NCBI GenBank assembly: GCA_036265915.1
Contig: DATAOC010000087.1
Coordinates: forward strand, 34,832 to 98,831
DNA: 64,000 nt
Direction of reading: 5' to 3'
DNA from: AR12 sp036265915
Lineage (GTDB): Bacteria; Methylomirabilota; Methylomirabilia; Rokubacteriales; CSP1-6
Below, in pieces: positions 50,298 to 58,424 of this stretch (the stretch's first letter is position 1; each line of letters begins with the position of its first letter). Position numbers and translations under genes: made by a program. The notes under the pieces were generated by a model. The model was given only the letters and a program-made list of their open reading frames with translations. It searched no databases and was not told the origin of the DNA.

Positions 50298-50326
50298 TTG
50301 ACGAAGGCGCGCGCGGCAGCGAGGAT
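50298..50326 (+). promoter_or_regulatory. Promoter TTGACG-N17-GAGGAT before LLM gene
   Basis: TTGACG (50298-50303) and GAGGAT (50321-50326) are 17 bp apart, with the ATG 8 bases further on. GAGGA could also serve as a Shine-Dalgarno sequence, so the reading is ambiguous. Confidence 0.4.
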
Positions 50327-50334
50327 GCGACGCC

Positions 50335-51153
50335 ATGCGACTGGGGATCAACCTGCCGATGACGGCAGCGGATGGCGGTCCGCTCACCGGCGACGCCCTC
50401 GTCGCCGGCGCCCGACTCATCGAGGCCGCGGGCTTCGACAGCCTGTGGTGCTTCGATGCCATCGGCCGGGGCTTCATCCTCCCCGATCCGCTCATCGCGG
50501 TGTCGGTCGCCGCGACCGTGACCGAGCGCATCACCGTCGGCACGTGCATCCTGCAGGTGCCGCTGCGACGGCCGGTGGAGCTCGCGCATCGCGTCCTCGG
50601 CGCCCACCTCGTCTGTCGGGGCCGGCTGCTGCTCGGCGTCGGCGGCGGCTCGACCAGAACGGACTTCGACGCCGTGGGCGTGGACTTCGACACGCGGCTC
50701 GCGCAGATGGACGGCGCGCTGGCCCTCATGCGGCGGCTGTGGCGCGGCGAGACGGTCGGTGCCGCCGCGCTGACGCCGTGGCCGACCACGCTCGGCGGGC
50801 CGCCCGTGCTGATCGGCTCGTGGCGCGGCCAGCACTGGATCACGCGCGCGGCCAAGGAGTTCGACGGCTGGATCGCCTCCGCCGCCAAGACGAGCTACAC
50901 GACGCTGGCGGACGGCCTCCGCCGCTACCGGCAGGCCGGTGGCACCCGGGCGATCGTGACCAACATCGCGGTCGACCTGCAGGCGCCGACAACGCCGATG
51001 CCGGACACGGAGCCGTTTCAGCTTCGCTGCACGCCGCACGACGCCGCGGCACGGCTGGCCCGCCTGGCCGCGCTCGGGTTCGACGACGCCGTGCTGATGT
51101 CTCGCAGCCAGCCCGAGCGCGAGCTCGCGGCGCTGCGCGCGCTGCTGCGCTGA
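50335..51153 (+). CDS. LLM-class flavin-dependent oxidoreductase
   Basis: Luciferase-like TIM-barrel protein of 272 residues. RLGINLPMTAADGG at the N-terminus, IEAAGFDSLWCFDAIGRG, RITVGTCILQVPLRRPVELA, RGRLLLGVGGGSTRTDFDAVG and RLAQMDGALALMRRLWRGE are the usual blocks. It is shorter than typical (about 300) and diverged from the LLM gene at 41957. It stands alone between divergent and convergent neighbours. Its stop and that of the ABC ATPase are packed into the palindrome TGAGGCCTCA. Confidence 0.88.
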   Translation: MRLGINLPMTAADGGPLTGDALVAGARLIEAAGFDSLWCFDAIGRGFILPDPLIAVSVAATVTERITVGTCILQVPLRRPVELAHRVLGAHLVCRGRLLLGVGGGSTRTDFDAVGVDFDTRLAQMDGALALMRRLWRGETVGAAALTPWPTTLGGPPVLIGSWRGQHWITRAAKEFDGWIASAAKTSYTTLADGLRRYRQAGGTRAIVTNIAVDLQAPTTPMPDTEPFQLRCTPHDAAARLARLAALGFDDAVLMSRSQPERELAALRALLR

Positions 51154-51157
51154 GGCC

Positions 51158-52237
51158 TCAGTCGGCGGCGATCGGCGCCATCTGCGCCGCGTCGATCTCG
51201 AGCCAGACCTTTTCGTTGAGCTCGAAGACCTCGTGCGGCCGGGCGGTCACCCGCAGCGTGAGCGCGCTGTCCGCCGGCCGCACGGCATAGTCCCAGTGCT
51301 CGCCGAGGTACGCGCGCTGCGCGATCTGGCCGGCGACCACGACGGCGGCGACGCCGGCCGGCGGACGCGCGCGATGGAGGTGGATCGACTGCGGCCGCAG
51401 TGAGACGGTGACGCGCCCGCGCGCAGCGCCGTCCAGGCCCAGCCGCGCGGCGTCGACGTGGATCGCGCCGTCGAAGCGCACGGCGCCATCGCGCAGCTCG
51501 CCGTCGAGGAAGTTCGTGCGGCCGATGAAGCCCGCCACGAAGCGCGTGCGCGGCCGCGCGTAGAGCGCGCGCGGCGCGTCCACCTGCTCCACGCGGCCCT
51601 GGTTCATGACCGCGATGCGATCGGACGTCACCATGGCCTCCGCCTGGTCGTGGGTCACGTAGACGGTCGTGATCCTGAACTCGTCGTGCAGCCGACGGAT
51701 CTCGTAGCGCATCTCCTCGCGCAGGTTGGCGTCGAGATTCGACAGCGGCTCGTCGAGCAGCAGCACGCCGGGCTGCACGACGATGGCCCGGGCCAGTGCC
51801 ACGCGCTGCTGCTGGCCGCCCGACAGCTCTTGCGGGTAGCGGTCGCGCAGGTGCCGCATCCGCACGACGTCGAGGATGCGGTCCACGCGCTCGGCCACCT
51901 CTGCGCGCGACAGCCGGCGCACCTGGAGCCCGAACGCCACGTTCTCGGCGACCGTCATGTTGGGCCAGATCGCGTAGCTCTGGAAGATCATCGACATGTT
52001 GCGCTTCTCGGGCGGCAGCGCCGAGCCCGGCGACGAGATGACGCGCCCGTCCAGGGTGATGGTCCCCGCGCTCGGCTCGAGGAAGCCGGCGATCATGCGC
52101 AAGGTCGTCGTCTTGCCGCAGCCCGACGGACCGAGCAGCGAGACGAACTCGCCGGCGGCGAGCGCGAGGTCGAAGTCGTCCACGGCCGTCACGCTGCCGA
52201 AGCGCCGCGTGACGCCGGCGAGGACCAGCTTGCTCAC
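51158..52237 (-). CDS. ABC transporter ATP-binding protein, PotA/FbpC type
   Basis: Cytoplasmic ATPase of 359 residues. Walker A is LLGPSGCGKTTTLRMIAG, the signature is ELSGGQQQRVALARAI, Walker B is VLLLDEPLSNLD, and the switch His is in VYVTHDQAEAM. The C-terminal TOBE domain begins near residue 240 (FVAGFIGRTNFLDGEL). GTG at 52237 overlaps the permease stop. It completes a binding protein-permease-ATPase operon of the Fe3+/polyamine/2-aminoethylphosphonate group. Confidence 0.95.
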   Translation of the reverse strand: MSKLVLAGVTRRFGSVTAVDDFDLALAAGEFVSLLGPSGCGKTTTLRMIAGFLEPSAGTITLDGRVISSPGSALPPEKRNMSMIFQSYAIWPNMTVAENVAFGLQVRRLSRAEVAERVDRILDVVRMRHLRDRYPQELSGGQQQRVALARAIVVQPGVLLLDEPLSNLDANLREEMRYEIRRLHDEFRITTVYVTHDQAEAMVTSDRIAVMNQGRVEQVDAPRALYARPRTRFVAGFIGRTNFLDGELRDGAVRFDGAIHVDAARLGLDGAARGRVTVSLRPQSIHLHRARPPAGVAAVVVAGQIAQRAYLGEHWDYAVRPADSALTLRVTARPHEVFELNEKVWLEIDAAQMAPIAAD

Positions 52238-53913
52238 GTGGCCGTCCGGCGAAGCATGAAGTCGCGGCCCACCAGCCGGAACCCCGCCATGACGAGGACG
52301 ACCGTGACCACGACGAGCACGAGCCCGATGGAGGAGAGCAGCTCGAAGTTGCCCTCGTCGCTCTTGTCGAAGAGCAGCACCGAGAGCACCTGCGTGCCCG
52401 TCGTGTACAGGAAGATCGCGGACGACAGCTCGCGCGTGGCCGGGATGAAGACCAGGATGAAGGCGCCGGCCAGACCGCGCGCGAGCACGGGCGCCACCAC
52501 GCGGCGCAGCGCCAGGAAGCGGCTGCCGCCCAGGATCCTCGCGGCGTCTTCCAGCTCGGGATTCACGCTGCGGATGGCGGCGTCGCTGTTCGCGTACGCG
52601 ATCGGCAGGAAGCGCGTCGCGAAGGCGAGCACGAGGATCCACGCGGTGCCGTAGAGCGCGAGCGGGGGTGACGTGTAGGCCGCATAGAAGCCGATCGCGA
52701 GCACGATGCCCGGGATGACGAAGGGCGCCATGGCCACCTGCGTCAGCACGCCGCCGAGGGGCACCAGGCGCCGCTGGACGATGTACGCGATGGCCAGCGC
52801 GAGCGCCAGCGCGATCACGGACGACGTCCCGGCATACAGGAACGTGTTCCAGGTCGCATCCCGCGTGGCCGGCTGATCGAAGAGGACGAAGCGCACGTTG
52901 CGCAGCGTCACGTTGTCGAGCGAGAATCCGCGCCCCCACGCCTTGGCGAAGGCCGCCTGCACCACCACCAGCATGGGGACGAAGAAGGAGAGCGAGGTGA
53001 TGGCGAGACAGTAGCCGAGCACGAGCCACCGTGCGCGCCCCAGCCGGATGAGGCGGCGCTCACCGCCCTTGCCGGTCAGCGCCACGTACCCTTTGCGCGC
53101 GATGAGCCGCCGCTGCAGCCAGAAGAGCGCCACCGTGATGAGCAGCAGCGGCATTGCGTAGGCGGCCGCCACCGGCACTCGCGGCGGGAACTCGAAGAAC
53201 TGCCACAGCATCGTCGTCACGACCTGGAAGCGACCGGGCAGCGCGATGAGCGCCGGCACGCCGAAGAGCGCGATGGCCTCGAGGAAGGCGACGATGAAGG
53301 CGCCCAGCATGGCGGGCAGCGCCAGCGGCAGCGTCACGCGCCACGTCGTGCGCCACACGGAGGCGCCGAGCGTGCTGGCCGCGTCCTCCATCTCGGAGGA
53401 GATCAGGTCGAACGCGGTGCGCGTGAACACGAAGACGTACGGGAACGAGTAGCAGGCGATCACGAAGACGAGGCCCGGCATCGAGTAGATGTTGAAGGGG
53501 CCGCTCTCGGCGCCGGTGAGGCCGCGGTACATCCGGTTCAGCCAGCCGGCGTTGGGGCCGGCCAGCAGCATCCACGCGACCGCGCCCAGGTAATTCGGCA
53601 TGATGAACGTGCCGAGCACGGCCGCCCAGACCAGCCCCTTGCCCGGCATGTCGGTCCGTGACACCGCCCACGCCATCGGCACCCCGAAGACGACGCCGAG
53701 CGCAGCCACCGACAGGCCGACGATGAGCGAGTTCACCAGCGCCTCGACGTTCCGCCAGCGGCCATAGGCGGCCGCATAGTTGGCGAGCGTGAGGGCGCCG
53801 GTGTCGGCCTGCTGGAAGCTCGTCCACACGAGTCGCGCGAGCGGATTCACGACGAGCACGAGGAGCACGCCGACGAGGAGCGCCCAGAGCAGCGTCGAGC
53901 GGTCGAGCCTCAA
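52234..53913 (-). CDS. ABC transporter permease, FbpB type (fused two-domain)
   Basis: Membrane subunit of 559 residues with two homologous six-helix halves (about 1-280 and 290-559), as in iron(III) and phosphonate importers. Each half has an EAA-like loop: DLISSEMEDAASTLGASVWR and VNPELEDAARILGGSRFLAL. The start is TTG at 53913, overlapping the binding-protein stop (TTTGA), which forces translational coupling. Solute identity depends on the binding protein. Confidence 0.93.
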   Translation of the reverse strand: MRLDRSTLLWALLVGVLLVLVVNPLARLVWTSFQQADTGALTLANYAAAYGRWRNVEALVNSLIVGLSVAALGVVFGVPMAWAVSRTDMPGKGLVWAAVLGTFIMPNYLGAVAWMLLAGPNAGWLNRMYRGLTGAESGPFNIYSMPGLVFVIACYSFPYVFVFTRTAFDLISSEMEDAASTLGASVWRTTWRVTLPLALPAMLGAFIVAFLEAIALFGVPALIALPGRFQVVTTMLWQFFEFPPRVPVAAAYAMPLLLITVALFWLQRRLIARKGYVALTGKGGERRLIRLGRARWLVLGYCLAITSLSFFVPMLVVVQAAFAKAWGRGFSLDNVTLRNVRFVLFDQPATRDATWNTFLYAGTSSVIALALALAIAYIVQRRLVPLGGVLTQVAMAPFVIPGIVLAIGFYAAYTSPPLALYGTAWILVLAFATRFLPIAYANSDAAIRSVNPELEDAARILGGSRFLALRRVVAPVLARGLAGAFILVFIPATRELSSAIFLYTTGTQVLSVLLFDKSDEGNFELLSSIGLVLVVVTVVLVMAGFRLVGRDFMLRRTAT

Positions 53914-54944
53914 ATGCCGAACGTCTCCCGGAACAGCTCCTTCACCTCCGGGATGCCCTTGTCGATCTCCTCGTAGGTGGGCCGGATCGTCTTCACCTCG
54001 GCGATCGACTTGCCGCCCGCCATCGGCTTGACGAACTTGTTCACCGGATCCTGGGCGTGCTGGACGATGAGCTCGTTGCAGGCGCGGCTCAGCAGATACT
54101 CTTCGAACAGCTTGGCGGCGTTCGGCGCCGGTGCGTTCTTCAAGATCCCGGTCGGCGAGACCATCAGCACGGCGCCGTCCTCCGGATAGACGACGCCCAG
54201 CGGGTTGCCCTTGGCTCGGCTCTCCAGCGTGGTGGCCGACGGGCCGGCCGCCACGAGGCTCTCCCTGGCGTTGAGCATCGTCACCGTGTCGTTGATCGAG
54301 CGTCCGATGCGCGGCTTGTTGAGCTCGAGCTTCTTGAAGTAGTCCCAGCCGTAGAGCTTCTTCATCTGCACCACCCACGTGCCGACGTAACCGCTGAACC
54401 CCGGGTGGCCGATGGACACCTTGTTCTTCCACTTGGGATCGAGCAGATCGGTCCACTTCTTCGGCGCCTCGCCGGCGGGCACGGCGGCGGTGTTGTAGGT
54501 CAGCAGGACGAGCCCGGCCGCGGTCGCGACGAAGAGATCGTCCGGGTCGTTGTACGGCTTGAAGGCGTCGGCCAGCTCGGCCAGGTTCTTGGGCCGGTAC
54601 TTCTGCAGCCAGCCGTCCAGCTTCATCTTCCCGTAGTGGCTGGCGTCGGTCGACGAGATGACCGAGGCCTGCGCGATGCCGGCCTTCTGGTCCTGGGCGA
54701 GTCGCTGATACGCAACCTGGGCGGTGGTGCGGACATACTTGCAGGCCACGCCCGGATATTGCTTCTCGAACCCGCCGCAGATGGCCGCGGCCGTCTCGGT
54801 GTTGTAGTGCGCGGTGTACCAGGTGAGCTCCTTCTCCTTCCTGGCGGCGTCGTACAGCTCCTTCTCGCCGTCGAAGGCGCCGGCGACGCCGGGCACCAGA
54901 GCCGTCGCGACCACGGCCACCACGAGGATCAATCGATGCATCAT
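53910..54944 (-). CDS. ABC transporter substrate-binding protein, Fe3+/organic anion type
   Basis: Periplasmic receptor of 344 residues with signal peptide about 1-23 (GVAGA). KEKELTWYTAHYNTETAAAI, CGGFEKQYPGVACKYVRTTA, NPLGVVYPEDGAVLMVSPTG and NAAKLFEEYLLS match the FbpA-like family. The tyrosine pair that binds iron in FbpA is not evident, so an organic anion is possible. Two ATGs (54944, 54941) follow GGAGAG. The enolase-superfamily gene ends 31 nt upstream, and they probably share a transcript, which hints at a sugar-acid-type ligand. Confidence 0.9.
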   Translation of the reverse strand: MMHRLILVVAVVATALVPGVAGAFDGEKELYDAARKEKELTWYTAHYNTETAAAICGGFEKQYPGVACKYVRTTAQVAYQRLAQDQKAGIAQASVISSTDASHYGKMKLDGWLQKYRPKNLAELADAFKPYNDPDDLFVATAAGLVLLTYNTAAVPAGEAPKKWTDLLDPKWKNKVSIGHPGFSGYVGTWVVQMKKLYGWDYFKKLELNKPRIGRSINDTVTMLNARESLVAAGPSATTLESRAKGNPLGVVYPEDGAVLMVSPTGILKNAPAPNAAKLFEEYLLSRACNELIVQHAQDPVNKFVKPMAGGKSIAEVKTIRPTYEEIDKGIPEVKELFRETFGI

Positions 54945-54975
54945 GGCGCTCTCTCCGTTTCCGTTCGCGAGGGGT

Positions 54976-56064
54976 TCAGGTCGCCCGCACGCGCTCGAGC
55001 GACTTCCAGTCGAATTCGATACCGTGGCCGGGACGCTCGGGCGCCACCGCGGCCCCGGCATCGAGCCGCAGCGGCTCGGCGATGAACCGATCGAGCCCGA
55101 ATCCGTGGGCCTCGAGGTACGAGCGGTTCGGGACGGCCGCCAGCAAGTGCACGGTGACGTCGTGCGCGCCGTGCGAGGTGACGGGCAGGTTGAACGACTC
55201 TGCCAGATGGCAGACCTTCATGAACGTCGTGACCCCGCCGCAATTCGTGACGTCGGGCTCCGGAAACGTCACGCCGCCGGCCGCGATGAGCGCCCGGAAC
55301 TCGTGCAGCGTGTGCAGGTTCTCGCCGGCCGCGATGGGCAGCCCGCCCTCGGCCACGATGCGCACGTGACCGGGGATGTCGTCGGGGATCGTCGGCTCCT
55401 CCAGCCAGACGACGTCGAGCTCGCGCAGCGCGCGCGCCGCCCGGATCGCCTCGTCCGCGCTCCAGCGCATGTTCGCGTCCACCAGCAGCGGGACGTCGGC
55501 CCCCAGGTGCGCGCGCATCGCGCGCACGCGCTCGACGTCTTCGCGCAGCGACGGGCGGCCGACCTTCATCTTGATCGCGCGGAAGCCGCGCGCGAGGTTG
55601 TCGTCGGTCTGCTTCAGCAGCGCGTCGAGCCCGAAGTCGAGGTCGATGCCGCCGGCGTAGCACGGCACGCGCGGATCGAAGCCGCCCAGCAGCCGCCAGA
55701 GTGGCGTCCGCAGACGGCGTGCGCGCAGGTCCCAGAGCGCGATGTCGACGGCCGAGATCGCGAGCGCGGCGAACCCGCCGCGCCCGCCATAGTGCAGCGC
55801 CCACCACATCGCCTGCCACAGCTGCTCGATCCGCTCGGCGTCGCGGCCGCGAAGGCGGGGCTCGAGCTCGCGGGCGATCAGCGCGTGCACGGCGGCGCCG
55901 CCGGCGCCGACGGTGTAGGTGTAGCCGATGCCCTCGGCGCCGTCGGCATCGCGCAGGCGCACCGTCACGAGCTCGAAGCCTTCGATCGTCCCGTGGGTGC
56001 TGTCCGACAGCGCCGTCGGCAGCGGGATGACGTAGTGGTCGGCCCGCACGTCGCGGATCAGCAT
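54976..56064 (-). CDS. Mandelate racemase/muconate lactonizing enzyme family protein (enolase superfamily)
   Basis: Enzyme of 362 residues that abstracts the alpha-proton of a carboxylate, commonly dehydrating a sugar acid. The base Lys lies in FRAIKMKVGRPSLRED (K-x-K), the metal ligands are the Asp in LLVDANMRWS, Glu in VVWLEEPTIPD and Glu in PIAAGENLHTL, and the second base His is in LPVTSHGAHDVTVHL. It is followed by an ABC importer operon on the same strand. An extended -10 box lies at 56078-56086. The substrate is unknown, and the transporter link suggests an imported acid. Confidence 0.93.
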   Translation of the reverse strand: MLIRDVRADHYVIPLPTALSDSTHGTIEGFELVTVRLRDADGAEGIGYTYTVGAGGAAVHALIARELEPRLRGRDAERIEQLWQAMWWALHYGGRGGFAALAISAVDIALWDLRARRLRTPLWRLLGGFDPRVPCYAGGIDLDFGLDALLKQTDDNLARGFRAIKMKVGRPSLREDVERVRAMRAHLGADVPLLVDANMRWSADEAIRAARALRELDVVWLEEPTIPDDIPGHVRIVAEGGLPIAAGENLHTLHEFRALIAAGGVTFPEPDVTNCGGVTTFMKVCHLAESFNLPVTSHGAHDVTVHLLAAVPNRSYLEAHGFGLDRFIAEPLRLDAGAAVAPERPGHGIEFDWKSLERVRAT

Positions 56065-56077
56065 GGCGAGTCCGGGG

Positions 56078-56086
56078 AGTCTAGCA
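56078..56086 (-). promoter_or_regulatory. Extended -10 box TGCTAGACT for the enolase-ABC operon
   Basis: On the minus strand TG-C-TAGACT lies 13 nt before the ATG at 56064. It resembles the TGCTATACT boxes at 1194 and 7572. Confidence 0.4.
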
Positions 56087-56207
56087 CTCTCCGCGCGCGG
56101 CGCGCTGCCCGTGACAGCTGCGCCGCCGGCGCGTCAACGTGACACGCGAGCGCTATCGCGATCGCGCGTGCAGGGCTGATTCGCGGCGATTCCCGCGCGC
56201 GACGGCG

Positions 56208-56223
56208 TGGCACTCTTTCTGCA
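56208..56223 (+). promoter_or_regulatory. Sigma54-like -24/-12 promoter
   Basis: TGGCAC-N5-CTGCA with GG (56209-56210) and GC (56221-56222) exactly 10 bases apart and a T-rich spacer fits the sigma54 consensus except for one base. The ATG of the envelope gene is 30 nt downstream. A CGCGATCGCG palindrome lies at 56157-56166. Confidence 0.4.
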
Positions 56224-56252
56224 CCCGGCGCCGCGTGAGGGAGGGCGCGCGC

Positions 56253-56696
56253 ATGCGACATCGCGACTTCGTGACGGGCCTGGTGGTCGGTATCGTCTTC
56301 GGCATCGCGCTCGGTGTGGCCGAGGGTGGCGACGTCAACATCAACATCGCCGGGCCGCCGGTCGCGGCCATGGTCGTCCCGGCGCCGCCGCCGGTCATCG
56401 TCACCCGACCCGAGTTCGTGCTGGTACCCGGCACGCAGGTGTACAGCGCTCCGCGCGTCGACTTCAACGTCTTCCTCTTCGGCGGCCGGTACTGGAGCCA
56501 CCACAACGACGTCTGGTACGTGACGGCCCGTCCCGGTGCCCCGTGGACGCGCGTCGCGGTGGCCACCGTTCCCGTCCAGGTGCGCGCCGTGCCCGTCAAG
56601 TACTACAAGGTCAAGCCGCGGCACGTCCGCGAAGTGGAGCACGAGGGCGGCCACCGGGGCTGCCCGCCCGGACTTGCGAAGCAAGGACGTTGTTGA
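56253..56696 (+). CDS. Small envelope protein of unknown function
   Basis: A 147-residue protein with an N-terminal hydrophobic signal or anchor (FVTGLVVGIVFGIALGVAEG, residues 6-25). It continues with a Pro-rich region (PPVAAMVVPAPPPVIVTRPE), an aromatic beta segment FNVFLFGGRYWSHHNDVWYV and TVPVQVRAVPVKYYKVKPRH. The C-terminus GCPPGLAKQGRC resembles a motif found in some small periplasmic proteins. The ATG at 56253 has GAGGGAGGG upstream. It stands alone between divergent and convergent genes and has a sigma54-like promoter. I do not recognise its function. Confidence 0.65.
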   Translation: MRHRDFVTGLVVGIVFGIALGVAEGGDVNINIAGPPVAAMVVPAPPPVIVTRPEFVLVPGTQVYSAPRVDFNVFLFGGRYWSHHNDVWYVTARPGAPWTRVAVATVPVQVRAVPVKYYKVKPRHVREVEHEGGHRGCPPGLAKQGRC

Positions 56697-56714
56697 AGCT
56701 CGCCGTTCTCCCTC

Positions 56715-57782
56715 TCAGATAGCGGCGGCGATCGCCGCGCCGAGATCGGCGGTGGTCGCGCGGCCACCGAGGTCGGGCGTGCGCGGCGCGCCGGATTTCG
56801 GATCCAGCACCGTCTCGATCGCCTTCACGATGGCCGCCCCCGCCTCCGCGTGGCCCAGGTGCTCGAGCATCAGCGCCCCCGCCCAGATCTGGCCGATCGG
56901 GTTCGCGATGCCCTTGCCGTAGATGTCCGGCGCCGAGCCGTGAACCGGCTCGAACAGCGACGGGAATGCGCGCTCGGGATTGATGTTACCCGATGGCGCG
57001 ATGGCGATGGTGCCGGTACACGCGGGGCCGAGGTCGGACAGGATGTCGCCGAAGAGGTTGGAGGCGACCACCACGTCGAACCAGTCCGGGTGCTGGACGA
57101 AGTGCGCGGCCAGGATGTCGATGTGGAACTTGTCCCATCGGATGTCGGGGTATTGCCGGCCCATCGCCTCCACGCGCTCGTCCCAGTACGGCATCGTGAT
57201 CGAGATGCCGTTCGACTTGGTGGCGGAGGTCAGATGCTTCTTCGGCCGCCGCTGCGCCAGCTCGAACGCGAACTTCAGAATGCGGTCGACGCCCTTGCGC
57301 GAGAACACCGACTGCTGGAAGACGATCTCGCGCTCGGTGCCCTCGTACATGCGGCCGCCCACGCTCGAGTACTCGCCCTCGGTGTTCTCGCGCACCACGA
57401 AGAAGTCGATGTCACCCGGCGTGCGGTCGGCGAGCGGCGTCCGCATGCCCGGCATGAGCCGGCACGGGCGCAGGTTCACGTACTGATCGAAGTCGCGGCG
57501 GAACTTGATGAGCGATCCCCACAGCGACACGTGGTCCGGCACCTTGGCCGGCCATCCGACGGCGCCGAAGTAGATCGCGTCGTGACCGCCGAGCCGCTCC
57601 TTCCAGTCCTCCGGCATCATCGTGCCGTGCTTGAGGTAGTAGTCGCAGGACCAGTCGAAGTGGTCGAGCTTGAGGTCGATGCGGAACTTGCGCGCCACCG
57701 TGTCGAGCACGCGGAGGCCCTCGGGCACGACCTCCTTGCCGATGCCGTCGCCCGGAATCACCGCGATCGTGTGCTTGGCCAC
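56715..57782 (-). CDS. ttuC: Tartrate/isopropylmalate-type dehydrogenase (decarboxylating)
   Basis: NAD-dependent beta-decarboxylating dehydrogenase of 355 residues. IAVIPGDGIGKEVVPEG opens the fold. Catalytic and metal regions are FVVRENTEGEYSSVGGRMYE, TKSNGISITMPYWDE, HIDILAAHFVQHPDWFDVVV and SNLFGDILSDLGPACTG, then FEPVHGSAPDIYGKGIANP. The loop sequences match tartrate dehydrogenase/D-malate dehydrogenase more than LeuB. Start is GTG at 57782 after AAGGAGG. TGCTAGCAT (minus strand) lies at 57804-57812, inside the end of the previous gene. D-malate or tartrate is the expected substrate. Confidence 0.9.
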   Translation of the reverse strand: MAKHTIAVIPGDGIGKEVVPEGLRVLDTVARKFRIDLKLDHFDWSCDYYLKHGTMMPEDWKERLGGHDAIYFGAVGWPAKVPDHVSLWGSLIKFRRDFDQYVNLRPCRLMPGMRTPLADRTPGDIDFFVVRENTEGEYSSVGGRMYEGTEREIVFQQSVFSRKGVDRILKFAFELAQRRPKKHLTSATKSNGISITMPYWDERVEAMGRQYPDIRWDKFHIDILAAHFVQHPDWFDVVVASNLFGDILSDLGPACTGTIAIAPSGNINPERAFPSLFEPVHGSAPDIYGKGIANPIGQIWAGALMLEHLGHAEAGAAIVKAIETVLDPKSGAPRTPDLGGRATTADLGAAIAAAI

Positions 57783-58399
57783 TGTTGCCTCCTTGCTGAC
57801 GCGATGCTAGCACCGCCGCCGGCGACATTCACCGAGCCGTCGCCCTGGTACACGTAGCGAAAGGTCGGGCAGCCGGGGCGCGGCCCGGGGCAGTAGTAGC
57901 CGACCATCGCCAGCTTCGCGTACCGACCGTCGACCGTCCGCACCGCCCACACGTGAGGCTTCGGCGTGAGCACGTGCGAGAAGAAGCCGTAACGGTACCA
58001 CCCGGCGATCGCGGGATTGCGCGGCTCCGCGCGGCCCTCGTTGCCGACGTAGCCGCTGGCCGGTACCACGCGCACGTCGTCGAGGCGCGCCTCGCCGAGG
58101 TCGACGATGCCGGCGCCGTCGGCCGCGATGATCGAGTATCGCCGGAAGGCGAGGTCCCACTCGCCGGGGCGCGCGTGCTCCAGCACCGAGCCCTGCCGGA
58201 ACGAGAAGTATCGCCACATCTCCGGGTCTGTCGCGTCCACCGTATAGAGGACGGGCCCGACCAGGCGTCGACCGGCGTCGCGCGGAGCCGGAACGGTCGG
58301 CGCATACGCCGGCACCGCCGGGGTGCTCAGCGTGAACGCGACGAGGACGACCGCGACAACGATCACGGCGCCGACCGCCGCCGCGCGTACGAGGTTCAT
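57758..58399 (-). CDS. HmuY-like membrane-anchored protein
   Basis: A 213-residue protein with one N-terminal membrane anchor or signal (AAAVGAVIVVAVVLVAFTLS). The C-terminal domain resembles the HmuY family: LYTVDATDPEMWRYFSFRQG, GEWDLAFRRYSIIAADGAGI, GWYRYGFFSHVLTPKPHVWA and AKLAMVGYYCPGPRPGCPTF. HmuY of Porphyromonas binds haem; whether this one does is open. The ATG at 58399 is leaderless under the palindromic promoter at 58408-58417. Its end overlaps the ttuC start by 25 nt. Confidence 0.72.
   Translation of the reverse strand: MNLVRAAAVGAVIVVAVVLVAFTLSTPAVPAYAPTVPAPRDAGRRLVGPVLYTVDATDPEMWRYFSFRQGSVLEHARPGEWDLAFRRYSIIAADGAGIVDLGEARLDDVRVVPASGYVGNEGRAEPRNPAIAGWYRYGFFSHVLTPKPHVWAVRTVDGRYAKLAMVGYYCPGPRPGCPTFRYVYQGDGSVNVAGGGASIASARRQQWPSTRSR
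57804..57812 (-). promoter_or_regulatory. Extended -10 box TGCTAGCAT for ttuC
   Basis: This sits inside the last codons of the HmuY-like gene, 22 nt before the GTG of ttuC, leaving room for AAGGAGG. Confidence 0.35.
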
Positions 58400-58407
58400 C
58401 GCCGGAA

Positions 58408-58417
58408 ATGCTAGCAT
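58408..58417. promoter_or_regulatory. Palindromic bidirectional -10 element ATGCTAGCAT
   Basis: The perfect 10-bp palindrome contains TG-C-TAGCAT on both strands. The plus box ends 7 nt before the ATG at 58425 and the minus box 8 nt before the ATG at 58399, so one element can start two divergent leaderless genes. Confidence 0.5.
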
Positions 58418-58424
58418 GCGCCGC

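Noticed and set aside
58416..58424. ATG 58416 as start of the RidA-like gene
   Set aside because: It lies inside the -10 palindrome ATGCTAGCAT, so it cannot be part of the transcript from that promoter.
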